Positions 1 to 7,648 of a stretch of DNA of 13,143 nt are shown here, piece by piece; within the stretch, counting starts at the first letter, position 1; the number at the start of each line of letters is the position of its first letter. Made by a program: the position numbers and the translations under genes. This stretch comes from DATKMG01 sp035541995 (lineage in GTDB: Bacteria; Acidobacteriota; Terriglobia; Versatilivoradales; Versatilivoraceae): NCBI GenBank assembly GCA_035541995.1, contig DATKMG010000524.1, forward strand, positions 1 through 13,143, written 5' to 3'. Below the pieces are notes generated by a model. The model saw nothing but the letters and a program-made list of their open reading frames with translations. It was not told the origin of the DNA and did no database searches.

Positions 1-2
1 TA

Positions 3-320
3 GTGGCTCGAAAGAAATCAATTGTCGAGGCTCTTTGGGGTCATGTTGACCGACTCGGGGCCTGTCTCTGCTCACAGGAAGAGGTTCTATCCAGGTATTC
101 CTCCACTCAGAAGCGCGAACTCGAGCTATTGCGTATAGAAGCCAATGACCTCATTCAGCGTATTACCAGCGTGGATAATGAAAACATGGAGCGGCTAGAA
201 TACTTTAAGGCCAAGACCGTTGAAGACTCCCACCTTGTTCATCAACATCTTGCAATCCATAAAGCCTACACCCCACCCCAACAAACAATACCTTCCTTGT
301 TCTCCCAATTGTCGGAGTGA
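3..320 (+). CDS. Small helical protein of unknown function, possibly 5'-truncated
   Basis: I do not recognise this gene. From the GTG at position 3 it reads 105 residues and ends in TGA. The first 80 or so residues are rich in Leu, Glu, Arg and Gln with heptad-like spacing, so a long helix or helical hairpin is likely. The last 25 residues contain a Pro-rich stretch (YTPPQQTIP) and are probably extended. There is no signal peptide or membrane segment. Small helical proteins of this shape include FlgN/FliT-type flagellar chaperones, but no diagnostic motif is visible and I do not assign that role. The window begins two bases before the GTG, so the real start may lie further left. The bases TAGTG at the edge could also be an upstream stop overlapping this start, as in coupled operon genes. 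Confidence 0.5.
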   Translation: MARKKSIVEALWGHVDRLGACLCSQEEVLSRYSSTQKRELELLRIEANDLIQRITSVDNENMERLEYFKAKTVEDSHLVHQHLAIHKAYTPPQQTIPSLFSQLSE

Positions 321-444
321 GACCCAGCTACCAGCGCACGATCGAGCCGTTCCGGATCCTTGCAAATGTCGTCTTTACATGAGATTATGAGCTTCATCGG
401 CTTCTCGCAGGGGGGACTTGCGTTTATTCTGAGATGAGGATGAT

Positions 445-1410
445 TTGTCTGATATTACGCCACAAGAGTTGATTAGCAGACAGACCAAAGCAGAACTTTA
501 TCTTCTTGCCTGTACCTTCGTTTGGGGGGGGACATTTGTCGTCGTCAAACATGGCTTGGTGGATTCTTCCCCATTCCTGATGGTGGCCATACGCTTTGGA
601 ATTGCTGCCCTCCTGTTTCTCCCCTTTTCCTATCGATCACTGTTGAAGTTCGACCACGGAGTGGTTGTGAAGGGCTTGATCTTGGGACTCCTATTATTTG
701 CCGGGTTTGCAGCCCAGACAGTGGGTCTGCAATACACTACGGCTTCGAAGTCGGGCTTTATCACTGGAATGTTGGTTGTCTTTACGCCGATTTTCCAACT
801 AGTCATAGAACGCAGGCCTCCTAAGATTGGCAATCTGATCGGTGTCTTGTTTGTCTCGGTTGGCCTGTTTCTCCTCACTTCCCCTCAAGGAGCTGAATTC
901 AACCGGGGCGACGTCTTGACCCTGGTTTGCGCGATTCTGTTTGCACTTTACATTGTCTATCTCGATATTTTCACCAAGGCGTACGACGTTTCCCAATTGA
1001 CCCTCCTGCAGATGGTTGTCACAATCGGCCTTGCGTGTGTCTGTGCTTTAGTTTGGGAACAACCGCATTTTAAGCTGACTCTAAGTTTGGCTTTGTCAAT
1101 TGGTTACCTCTCTATTCTCGCCACTTTGGTGACTTTGTCGCTCCAGACCCGCTACCAGAAAGACACGACCCCGACTCGAGCGGCGATCATATTTTCGTTG
1201 GAACCCGTGATTTCGGCAGTACTAGCTTATTCAATTGAGAACGAAAACATAGGACGCCTTGGCGCAGCAGGGGGGGCGATTATCGTTGTGGGATTGTTAA
1301 CCTCCGAGCTTTCGGATTTTATTTTTCCATTTGGTAAAAAGCGGGATTGCTCGAATTCTGGCAACTGGAGTGACGAAGGAAGTAAAATTTCGGGGCAGAT
1401 TGGCCATTGA
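445..1410 (+). CDS. DMT-superfamily transporter with two EamA domains
   Basis: This is an inner-membrane permease of the drug/metabolite transporter family; substrates in the family vary and cannot be read from sequence. The 321 residues show about ten hydrophobic helices in two EamA repeats. The first opens with the typical WGGTFVVVKHGL and continues into a variable-substrate RFGIAALLFLP helix. The second ends near EPVISAVLAYSIENENIGRLGAAGGAIIVVG, the usual EamA C-terminal signature. A 25-residue charged tail (GKKRDCSNSGNWSDEG) extends into the cytoplasm beyond the last helix. The TTG start is chosen because GAGGA lies four bases upstream and it is the first in-frame start; the ATGs at 434 and 440 are out of frame. 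It is first in a same-strand run leading to acyP and ispF. Family is confident; substrate is unknown. Confidence 0.9.
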   Translation: MSDITPQELISRQTKAELYLLACTFVWGGTFVVVKHGLVDSSPFLMVAIRFGIAALLFLPFSYRSLLKFDHGVVVKGLILGLLLFAGFAAQTVGLQYTTASKSGFITGMLVVFTPIFQLVIERRPPKIGNLIGVLFVSVGLFLLTSPQGAEFNRGDVLTLVCAILFALYIVYLDIFTKAYDVSQLTLLQMVVTIGLACVCALVWEQPHFKLTLSLALSIGYLSILATLVTLSLQTRYQKDTTPTRAAIIFSLEPVISAVLAYSIENENIGRLGAAGGAIIVVGLLTSELSDFIFPFGKKRDCSNSGNWSDEGSKISGQIGH

Positions 1411-1448
1411 GTCTTTCTTTTGTCATCCCGGCTTGATGGTGAAGTTTC

Positions 1449-1721
1449 ATGAAGGTAGCTGCTAATATCATCGTGACTGGATTGGTTCAAGGGGTTGGAT
1501 TCCGCTATTTTGTACATCGCCGGGCCTCAGGGTTTGGAATCAAGGGCCATGTCAGGAACCTCTATAATGGAGACGTGGAAATCGAAGTGGAAGGTGAGCA
1601 GGATGCAGTGGAGTCTTTAATCCAGGAAGTCCGGGTTGGACCGCGTTCCGCCCATGTCACGGATGTGAAAGTGATCTGGAAAGATCCTCGCGGTTGCTTC
1701 TCAGGTTTCCACATCGGCTAA
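1449..1721 (+). CDS. acyP: Acylphosphatase
   Basis: A 90-residue cytosolic enzyme that hydrolyses the carboxyl-phosphate bond of acylphosphates such as acetyl phosphate or 1,3-bisphosphoglycerate. The whole protein is one acylphosphatase fold of the usual length. The phosphate-binding loop is VQGVGFR (residues 13-19) with catalytic Arg19. The catalytic Asn is Asn37 in GHVRNLYNGDVE; the 18-residue spacing matches that between Arg23 and Asn41 of the human muscle enzyme. The C-terminus FSGFHIG is also typical. It begins 38 bases after the DMT transporter and ends five bases before ispF, so the three are probably co-transcribed. The link to ispF looks like transcriptional packing, since no shared pathway is established. 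Confidence 0.95.
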   Translation: MKVAANIIVTGLVQGVGFRYFVHRRASGFGIKGHVRNLYNGDVEIEVEGEQDAVESLIQEVRVGPRSAHVTDVKVIWKDPRGCFSGFHIG

Positions 1722-1725
1722 GAAG

Positions 1726-2217
1726 ATGCGAATTGGATTTGGATATGATATCCACTGTTTTGCACCAGACCGAAGACTCGTGCTGGGCGGAGTTGTGATC
1801 CCGTTTGAGCTTGGCCTCAGGGGACATTCGGATGCGGACGTGTTGATCCATGCAATCTGCGATGCATTGCTAGGTGCGGCAGCCCTTGGCGATATCGGTC
1901 ATCACTTCCCAGATCATGATCCGCAGTACAAAAATGCTTCGAGTCTGACCTTTCTACGTACCGTAAAGAACTTGCTCCAGGCCGAGAATTATGAAATCAC
2001 AAATGTTGATGCTACCTTAGTTCTGGAGCGTCCCCGAATATTCCCCTTCATATCAGATATGCGCCAGGCAATGGCTGAGGCTCTTGGAATTGAAATTGCC
2101 AGGATTTCAGTCAAGGCGACCACCAACGAAGGATTAGGAGCAATTGGTCGATTGGAAGGGTGTGCAGCTTATGCTGTGGCTTCCCTGCAACCTGTGACGC
2201 CGGACCATACCCGTTAG
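1726..2217 (+). CDS. ispF: 2-C-methyl-D-erythritol 2,4-cyclodiphosphate synthase
   Basis: This enzyme cyclises 4-diphosphocytidyl-2-C-methylerythritol 2-phosphate to MEcPP with release of CMP in the non-mevalonate isoprenoid pathway; family members are cytosolic homotrimers. The 163-residue length is normal. The divalent-metal ligands are intact at the standard positions: Asp8 and His10 in GYDIH, and His42 in HSDADVLIHA. The LGDIGHHFPDHD segment and the C-terminal KATTNEGLGAIGRLEG signature are present. Its ATG follows the acyP stop by four bases, with the AAGAAG around that stop serving as a possible ribosome binding site. Its partner gene ispD, often adjacent or fused, is not in the window. 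The organism therefore probably makes isoprenoids through the MEP route. Confidence 0.97.
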   Translation: MRIGFGYDIHCFAPDRRLVLGGVVIPFELGLRGHSDADVLIHAICDALLGAAALGDIGHHFPDHDPQYKNASSLTFLRTVKNLLQAENYEITNVDATLVLERPRIFPFISDMRQAMAEALGIEIARISVKATTNEGLGAIGRLEGCAAYAVASLQPVTPDHTR

Positions 2218-2232
2218 AAAAGACTGCTCGGC

Positions 2233-3234
2233 ATGTCCCTAATCGAAGTCCGCGATGTTAGTAAGGTCTTCAAAGTGTTCGACCGGAAGGAAGGAGTTTG
2301 GGGAGGAATCCAAAATCTCTTTGTCCGGAAGTACAGAGAACTAAAGGCGGTCGATGGCATCTCCTTTTCGATCGAAACCGGCGAGATGGTGGGTTACATA
2401 GGCGCTAATGGGGCAGGAAAGTCGACGACAATCAAGATGCTCACTGGAATCCTGGTGCCCACGGGCGGTGTAGTTCTCTCCAATGGTTTTGTGCCGTTTA
2501 AGGAACGCCGCAGTTATACACGCACGATCGGAGTTGTATTCGGGCAACGCACTCAGCTCTGGTGGGACATCGCGGTAATTGAGTCTTTCCATCTGCTCAA
2601 GAAGATCTATGGAATCCCGGAACGAGACTACCAGTCGCGCTTGGAGACTTTCGAGCAGGTGCTAGACTTGAAACCGCTACTCCATACTCCAGTCCGGAAA
2701 CTGAGTCTGGGACAGCGGATGCGTTGCGACCTAGCGGCAGCCTTGCTCCATAGTCCCAGGATTGTCTTCTTGGACGAACCAACCATCGGTCTTGATGTTG
2801 TGGCCAAAGAGAACATCCGTCAGTTTCTGCGACGGATCAACCAAGAACTGAAAGTAACAGTCCTGTTGACCACCCATGACCTTTCAGATATCGAAGAATT
2901 GTGCCGACGGGTGATTATTATCGATCATGGCAAGATCTTGTTCGACGGGAGGCTCGATGAACTCCGAAAACGCCTGGCATGCAAGTCGCAACTTCTACTT
3001 GAACTCAGAGAGCCTGCCCCCTTATACAATTTAAGAGTTGAGCTTCCCCCTGAGGTCGAATTCAAGCAATTGGACGAGATGCACTACCAATTCATTTTTG
3101 ACAAACACGCGATTGCCTCAGCCGAACTCGTCAGGGGGTTGATCAATAGTCTCCCGGTCAAGGACCTGTCTCTGGAAGACACTACTATCGAGGAAATCGT
3201 CCGTGAGATTTATAGCCGCGGAGGCCTTGATTGA
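2233..3234 (+). CDS. ABC-2 type exporter, ATP-binding subunit
   Basis: This is the nucleotide-binding subunit that powers the two permeases encoded next. It resembles the COG4586-type ATPases, which travel with two ABC-2 permeases and whose substrates are undefined. In 333 residues it shows Walker A GANGAGKST (57-65), Q-loop Gln105, signature LSLGQ (157-161), Walker B IVFLDE (177-182), a D-loop and the switch His215 in TTHD. All catalytic positions are intact. About 100 residues follow the ATPase core and probably form a regulatory or dimerisation tail. The stretch before Walker A is longer than in minimal ATPases, with an insertion (FDRKEGVWGGIQNLFVRKYRE, roughly 16-36) typical of this subgroup. 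It starts 15 bases after ispF, and its TGA overlaps the TTG of the first permease (TTGA), implying translational coupling. Confidence 0.93.
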   Translation: MSLIEVRDVSKVFKVFDRKEGVWGGIQNLFVRKYRELKAVDGISFSIETGEMVGYIGANGAGKSTTIKMLTGILVPTGGVVLSNGFVPFKERRSYTRTIGVVFGQRTQLWWDIAVIESFHLLKKIYGIPERDYQSRLETFEQVLDLKPLLHTPVRKLSLGQRMRCDLAAALLHSPRIVFLDEPTIGLDVVAKENIRQFLRRINQELKVTVLLTTHDLSDIEELCRRVIIIDHGKILFDGRLDELRKRLACKSQLLLELREPAPLYNLRVELPPEVEFKQLDEMHYQFIFDKHAIASAELVRGLINSLPVKDLSLEDTTIEEIVREIYSRGGLD

Positions 3235-4034
3235 ATCAGTTTTTTACCCCTTATTTTGCTTTCTCCCGGATTGCTTTCCTACAGATTCTGGCCTACCGCC
3301 TACGTTATTTCACGGGCATCGCGACCTACATGGTCAATGTGACAGTCTACTATTTTATCTGGAAGGCCCTCTTTCACCACGGGGGGGAAATCCAGGGATT
3401 CAGCTTTGAACAGATGATTACTTACGTGGCCATTGGCTGGATAATTCGGACTTTTTATTTCAATAACATCGACAGGGAGATGGCCAATGACATAGTCCAG
3501 GGTCACATTGCTGCTAGGCTGATACGCCCCGTCAGTTACCAGTGGGCAATGATCTCCCAGGCTGCCGGAGAATCCTGCTTCCGCCTGGGTATGTTTACGG
3601 TCCCCACTGCGCTGGTCATCCTGGCGATTTATCCTGTGTGTGCGCCAGCGTCACTCCCGTTTTTTGCTGCATTTCTGGTCGCTCTGTTTTTTTCATTTTC
3701 GATTTTTGCAGGATTGAACTTCATGGTGGGGACCTGCGCAGTCTATCTAAACTCGATCCTGGGACTTATTCGTGCCAAGTATTTTCTGGTCGAGATTCTC
3801 TCAGGACTGGTGATTCCTGTCAGTTTCTTTCCTGACCCGATGATTAAGATATCCAACTGGCTGCCGTTCCAGTACATCAGCTACACTCCTTTGCTGATCT
3901 ATATGGGGAAGTTGCAGGGATACGACCTATGCAGAACCCTGTTTTTGGAATTGTCGTGGGTCGTCATCCTATTGCTGCTGGGGCATTGGCTTTGGTTCCG
4001 CGCTATGCGCAGGATTACCATCCAGGGTGGCTGA
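3231..4034 (+). CDS. ABC-2 type exporter, permease subunit 1
   Basis: An integral inner-membrane protein of 267 residues with about six hydrophobic helices, matching the first permease (COG4587-like) of this exporter type. The N-terminus carries an amphipathic stretch (QILAYRLRYFTGIATYM) before the first membrane helix. A central signature FNNIDREMANDIVQGHIAARLIRPVSYQW matches the cytoplasmic loop that commonly contacts the ATPase, reading 'D...G.i...LirPv'. The TTG start overlaps the ATPase stop by four bases, which fixes the start. With the ATPase and the second permease it should form a heteromeric exporter. The substrate is unknown; lipid, antibiotic or polysaccharide export would all be possible. 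The family call is strong. Confidence 0.9.
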   Translation: MNQFFTPYFAFSRIAFLQILAYRLRYFTGIATYMVNVTVYYFIWKALFHHGGEIQGFSFEQMITYVAIGWIIRTFYFNNIDREMANDIVQGHIAARLIRPVSYQWAMISQAAGESCFRLGMFTVPTALVILAIYPVCAPASLPFFAAFLVALFFSFSIFAGLNFMVGTCAVYLNSILGLIRAKYFLVEILSGLVIPVSFFPDPMIKISNWLPFQYISYTPLLIYMGKLQGYDLCRTLFLELSWVVILLLLGHWLWFRAMRRITIQGG

Positions 4035-4171
4035 GCAGGTTTCGCGTTCCCAGGTGTCCGGGGCACTGGGATTGGAAGGGAAACGCAGAGGACAGGGCTG
4101 GAAAGAAAAAGGCAAATGATTCCAGGTGGACCACCGGGGGAGTGGGTATACCCAATGACTGCGTGGAGACC

Positions 4172-4189
4172 CCGGGCGCCATTGCCCGG
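4172..4189 (+). promoter_or_regulatory. Short GC hairpin just upstream of the second permease start
   Basis: A perfect 6-bp stem (CCGGGC paired with GCCCGG) closes a 6-base loop and ends six bases before the ATG at 4196. No Shine-Dalgarno sequence is visible between hairpin and start, so the hairpin occupies the place where a ribosome would normally bind. It could modulate translation of the second permease relative to the first, or be chance structure in a GC-rich spot. Confidence 0.3.
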
Positions 4190-4195
4190 CCGTTT

Positions 4196-4984
4196 ATGCG
4201 ATACTTCTCAATTCTGATCTCCTACTTTCTGCAATACCTGAAGTCGCGACTGGAGTACAAAGGGGATTTCCTCATAGCCCTGTTGTCCAGTTTTTCCGCG
4301 ACAGTGGCGAGCTTTGGCTTTCTCTTCATCTTGTTTCGTCGGGTCAACTCGCTTCAAGGCTGGAAGTTCGAGGAGCTGATGTTTATCTATGGGTTCTCCC
4401 TGATCTCGCTCGGCTTCTTTAATGTGGTCAGCCTGAACCTTTACGAATTTGGCGAGCGCTATATCATGGAAGGCAGGTTTGACCAGGTCCTCACTCGCCC
4501 AATCAATTCTCTATTCCAGATTCTCTTCGAAACATTTCGAATCGAGTCGTTCCAAGAGGTGATCACCGGCTTTCTCCTTCTGCTCTATGCGGCATCGAGG
4601 CTGAATCTCCGGATGGGGATCCTGGAATTCTTGATATTTCCACTATTTTTGGGATGCGGTGTCGTCTTGTATCTGAGCGTCTTTGTCATCCTAACCAGCA
4701 TTAGTTTCTGGTTCGAGGATCGGATCGGGATCACGCCGCCGATTTACAACATGATCCCGTTTGGCCGTTATCCGACGAGTATCTACAACGTTTTTCTTCA
4801 ATTCCTGCTCAGTTGGATCATACCTTTTGCCTTTGCATCCTTCTACCCCACAACTCATTTCCTGGGACGTGGGGAATACCACTCTTACTTTGCCATGGTC
4901 CCCGTGATGGCTGTGGCTTTCGCCGCATTGGCACTCTGGATATGGAATCAAGGGGTTCTAGACTACAGGAGTACCGGAAACTAA
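4196..4984 (+). CDS. ABC-2 type exporter, permease subunit 2
   Basis: A 262-residue membrane protein with about six hydrophobic helices, resembling the COG3694/PF06182-type permease that partners the two preceding genes. The N-terminal MRYFSILISYFLQYLKSRLEYKGDF and the loop YIMEGRFDQVLTRPINSLFQ are the recognisable family segments; the latter corresponds to the D.vltRP loop of permease 1. The ATG at 4196 is chosen because family homology begins there. The frame stays open upstream to 3929, but those residues are low-complexity, charged and partly overlap permease 1. Unlike the overlapping ATPase/permease-1 pair, this gene lies 161 bases downstream and lacks a clear ribosome binding site. A start at the GTG near 4142 is a weaker alternative. 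Confidence 0.87.
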   Translation: MRYFSILISYFLQYLKSRLEYKGDFLIALLSSFSATVASFGFLFILFRRVNSLQGWKFEELMFIYGFSLISLGFFNVVSLNLYEFGERYIMEGRFDQVLTRPINSLFQILFETFRIESFQEVITGFLLLLYAASRLNLRMGILEFLIFPLFLGCGVVLYLSVFVILTSISFWFEDRIGITPPIYNMIPFGRYPTSIYNVFLQFLLSWIIPFAFASFYPTTHFLGRGEYHSYFAMVPVMAVAFAALALWIWNQGVLDYRSTGN

Positions 4985-5015
4985 TATAGTATTCTCGGGA
5001 AGATCTTCATGCGAC

Positions 5016-5045
5016 TTGACAGTATATTTGACTCGAGGTTAACGT
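5016..5045 (+). promoter_or_regulatory. Possible sigma-70-type promoter for galT
   Basis: A perfect TTGACA hexamer lies at 5016-5021. At 18 bases' spacing there is only a weak -10 candidate (TAACGT, 5040-5045, three of six consensus bases). It sits in the 100-base gap between the exporter genes and galT, which also carries a strong separate ribosome binding site, so independent expression of galT is reasonable. The poor -10 keeps confidence low. Confidence 0.25.
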
Positions 5046-5070
5046 TTTTCTCGTTCTTGATTCGTGTCCT

Positions 5071-5077
5071 AAGGAGG
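5071..5077 (+). promoter_or_regulatory. Strong ribosome binding site deciding the galT GTG start
   Basis: AAGGAGG stands seven bases before the GTG at 5085, a near-ideal Shine-Dalgarno match and spacing. It supports the GTG as the true start and is the best ribosome binding site in the window. Confidence 0.85.
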
Positions 5078-5084
5078 AGCAACC

Positions 5085-6125
5085 GTGGTTAATCTTTCCG
5101 AATTACCGCACAGGCGATACAACCCATTAACCGACGAATGGATACTATGCTCCCCTCAACGAATCAAGAGGCCCTGGCACGGACAGCTGGAGGGGGAGGA
5201 TAAAGGGATCGTGCCGCCCTATGATCCGAAGTGTTATCTCTGCCCTGGCAACGCCCGAGCGGGAGGAGGGAGAAACTCCAAGTACGAGTCGACCTTCGTA
5301 TTCGATAACGACTTTGCCGCGTTGCTTCCATATAGTGATTCCTGGCGACTGGATGAGAAGGGTCTGATTGTGGCTCATTCTGAGGCTGGGGTCTGCCGCG
5401 TTATTTGTTTCTCCCCTCGGCATGATCTCTCATTGCCTTGCATGGACCTTGCTGCCATTAGGCTCGTGATCGACACTTGGGCTGCGGAGACCGAAAGCAT
5501 GGGAAAGAGGGACGACATCAATTATGTTCAGGTCTTCGAGAACAAGGGTGCAATGATGGGCTGCAGCAACCCACACCCCCATTGCCAGGTCTGGGGGGCT
5601 TCCCATGTACCCACGGTACCTGCAAAGAAATTGGTGAGTCAGAAGAGGTACTTCAGACAGCACAAGAAGGACTTGTTGGGGGATTACCTCGAGATTGAGA
5701 GCCGAAAAGGCGAACGCATAGTTTGTGAGAATGAACACTGGGTGTGTCTTGTGCCATTCTGGGCCGTTTGGCCGTACGAGACCATGGTCATCCCACGACG
5801 CCTGGTCTCAGATCTGGCAGCACTCAGTGATCAGGAGCGAGAGGCTCTGGCCGGCGTTATCAAGCGCCTGACTACCAAATACGATAATCTCTTCAAGACT
5901 TCGTTCCCTTACTCTATGGGTTGGCACGGTAGGCCCACCGATGGGGCAAAGCACTCCTATTGGCGATTACATGGAGTTTACTTTCCGCCTCTTTTACGCT
6001 CGGCCACAATCAGGAAATTTACGGTGGGTTACGAAATGACTGCAGAGCTACAGCGGGATGTGACCCCCGAACTGGCAGCCGTAAAGCTCCGTGAGATTTC
6101 CGAGATCCATTATTTGGAAGAATAG
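5085..6125 (+). CDS. galT: Galactose-1-phosphate uridylyltransferase
   Basis: Leloir-pathway enzyme that exchanges UMP between UDP-glucose and galactose 1-phosphate through a uridylyl-histidine intermediate; cytosolic. Its 346 residues match the family length. The catalytic HPH triad is His164-Pro165-His166, with His166 as nucleophile at the same number as in E. coli, followed by the conserved CQVW. The structural zinc site is present: Cys50-x-x-Cys53 (CYLCPGN), His113 and His164. The C-terminal half includes SMGWHGRP and the HSYWRLHGVYFPPLLRS segment. No galK, galE or galM is nearby, so the gene is isolated from a galactose operon. It may serve nucleotide-sugar metabolism or use a different hexose-1-phosphate, which cannot be told from sequence. 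Confidence 0.95.
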   Translation: MVNLSELPHRRYNPLTDEWILCSPQRIKRPWHGQLEGEDKGIVPPYDPKCYLCPGNARAGGGRNSKYESTFVFDNDFAALLPYSDSWRLDEKGLIVAHSEAGVCRVICFSPRHDLSLPCMDLAAIRLVIDTWAAETESMGKRDDINYVQVFENKGAMMGCSNPHPHCQVWGASHVPTVPAKKLVSQKRYFRQHKKDLLGDYLEIESRKGERIVCENEHWVCLVPFWAVWPYETMVIPRRLVSDLAALSDQEREALAGVIKRLTTKYDNLFKTSFPYSMGWHGRPTDGAKHSYWRLHGVYFPPLLRSATIRKFTVGYEMTAELQRDVTPELAAVKLREISEIHYLEE

Positions 6126-6173
6126 GAAACACCAGTAGCGTAAAACACTCGTCGATTTAGAGAGGCCGTTCTG

Positions 6174-6506
6174 TTACTCCACTTTAACCCGATCTCGCAG
6201 CTTCTCCAGTTTTGTTCTACTGATCCCCCTGATAATCAAAAGGTCTTCAACCTTTCGAAATGGAGGATTTTTCTTTCGGTATTCCACAATTCGCTGAGCC
6301 ATCCCCGGGCCAATTCCCGGCAAAGCCTGAAGTTCTTCAAAAGTGGCTCGGTTGATGTTGACCTTTGAGCCTTGAATAGCGAGCGTCTGAGGGGAACTCC
6401 TTGGGTCATCCTCCTTGACCGAATTCAAGGGAGATGAGGCAGCATTACCTCCTAGTAAACAGAGGAGCAATAACCTTAAAACCATTTCTCCGCGTAGTCG
6501 GAGCAT
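6174..6506 (-). CDS. Exported ComEA-like helix-hairpin-helix protein
   Basis: Of 110 residues, the first 24 or so form a signal peptide or membrane anchor (MVLRLLLLCLLGGNAASS). A polar linker follows, then a helix-hairpin-helix pair from about residue 49: VNINRATFEELQALPGIG, then FRKVEDLLIIRGISRTKLEKL. This is the ComEA type, whose members bind double-stranded DNA nonspecifically outside the membrane and help DNA uptake. The SLBB region of long ComEA proteins is absent, as in the short ComEA forms of many Gram-negative bacteria. The start may be ATG 6506 (nine bases after the VWA stop) or ATG 6485, which gives a cleaner signal peptide. It is probably co-transcribed with the VWA gene. Uptake is inferred from family, since other competence genes are not in view. 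Confidence 0.82.
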   Translation of the reverse strand: MLRLRGEMVLRLLLLCLLGGNAASSPLNSVKEDDPRSSPQTLAIQGSKVNINRATFEELQALPGIGPGMAQRIVEYRKKNPPFRKVEDLLIIRGISRTKLEKLRDRVKVE

Positions 6507-6515
6507 CCCCGCTTG

Positions 6516-7556
6516 TTAACCTTTGGGAGCGTAATAGCCCCTACGGGACTTGACCTTGAGGTTCTTGCGCTCGGTTTCGATTCGAATCGCCCTAAAGGTC
6601 CCGTCGCGCTTGGTGTTGGATGAGCGATATGCCAAGGAATACTGGCTCCGTAACTCCGCACCAATGTCTTGAAAGCTCTGGGAAAGATCCTCGGCTTTGA
6701 ACGGAAAGAAAGCTCTGCCGCCCGTTTCATCCGCGAGCCTTTTAAGCAGCTTATCTGACTTCGGAGCACTGATGCCAAAAAAACCACTGGAATTGGTGCT
6801 GATTGTGTAAATGGAGACGTCTGATTTTTGGGCCATTTCAAGAGTGGAGTTGACGGTTTCCAAGCTCAGATTGTCATCACCGTCACTAATGAGAATCATG
6901 ATCTTTCTTCCTGCTTCGGCTTTCAGCTTTTCCTGACACGCCAGGTATATGGCGTCCAGCAGTTTCGTACCGCCTCCGGGGCGGATCTGACTGATTGCCT
7001 TGCGGAGCAGGGCCGGATCGTCGGTATAATCCTGCACTAGTTCTATGGCGGAATCGAATGAGATGAGGAGAGCTTTGTCTTTCTTCGGTCGAAGAGTTCG
7101 GGCCAGGAAATCCATTGCCGCCTCCTGCTCGAACTTGAATTTGTCTCGGATGCTGGTACTAGTGTCTATCAAAAGAGCAATAGTCAATGGGAGATCAGTT
7201 TCTCGTGAAAAGTTGGTAATGGTCTGCATTCGGTTGTCTTCGAAAAGATGAAAATCAGATTTCTCTAAATCGGTTACCAACTTACCCTTGCGATCGGTTA
7301 ACGTGAACAAAACGTTGACCAAATCCACATTGACGACCAGGTTCTCAGGTTGACTGTCAGATTTCTCAGTCTTGTCCGTCAAGGATTTTGCCGTTTGAAG
7401 GCGAGTTGAATCCGAAGGCCCCGTCTTTTCCGATGGTGCTTGTGACAGACCCAGACTGCTCAGGAAAAGCGCGAACCCGACTAACATCAAGGAAAAAAAA
7501 CTCGGCCTGAAACACAGCATGTTAGTATTACCTCGAGCGTAACTCCACCACCTCAT
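6516..7556 (-). CDS. Exported VWA-domain protein of the acidobacterial VWFA-related type
   Basis: A secreted or periplasmic protein with one von Willebrand A domain. The N-terminus has a hydrophobic signal (about residues 19-38, ending LGLSQAP), then a Ser/Thr/Lys-rich linker. A short beta-rich segment (VVNVDLVNVLFTLTDRKGKLVTDL) precedes the VWA domain at about 124-310. The metal-ion adhesion site is complete: Asp131-x-Ser133-x-Ser135, Thr197 in GGGTKLLDA and Asp225 in ISDGDD. The layout, with the VNVLFTLTDRKGKLVTDLEKSDF lead-in and the RSQYSLAYRSSN plus RRGYYAPKG ending, is that of the VWFA-related family frequent in Acidobacteriota. The ligand is unknown. The start may instead be ATG 7520 (residue 13), preceded by GAGG, giving a shorter signal peptide. 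It leads directly into the ComEA-like gene. Confidence 0.9.
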   Translation of the reverse strand: MRWWSYARGNTNMLCFRPSFFSLMLVGFALFLSSLGLSQAPSEKTGPSDSTRLQTAKSLTDKTEKSDSQPENLVVNVDLVNVLFTLTDRKGKLVTDLEKSDFHLFEDNRMQTITNFSRETDLPLTIALLIDTSTSIRDKFKFEQEAAMDFLARTLRPKKDKALLISFDSAIELVQDYTDDPALLRKAISQIRPGGGTKLLDAIYLACQEKLKAEAGRKIMILISDGDDNLSLETVNSTLEMAQKSDVSIYTISTNSSGFFGISAPKSDKLLKRLADETGGRAFFPFKAEDLSQSFQDIGAELRSQYSLAYRSSNTKRDGTFRAIRIETERKNLKVKSRRGYYAPKG

Positions 7557-7579
7557 TCTACCCCTTCGGCAAAAAACCG

Positions 7580-7591
7580 GTCAACGTTGAC
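7580..7591. repeat. Perfect 12-bp palindrome upstream of the VWA gene
   Basis: GTCAACGTTGAC is self-complementary over twelve bases and sits 24 bases upstream of the distal VWA start, next to an AT-rich TATATA stretch. It is placed where an operator would be. However, a few palindromes of this length are expected by chance in 13 kb, so it is only a candidate site. Confidence 0.25.
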
Positions 7592-7648
7592 TATATATCA
7601 AAATCATATTTGGGGGACTCAGGTTCGCGCTTGCCAGACCCAGGCAGA

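Noticed and set aside
3929..4195. 89-residue N-terminal extension of the second permease
   Set aside because: It overlaps permease 1, is low-complexity and charged, and family homology starts at the ATG at 4196.
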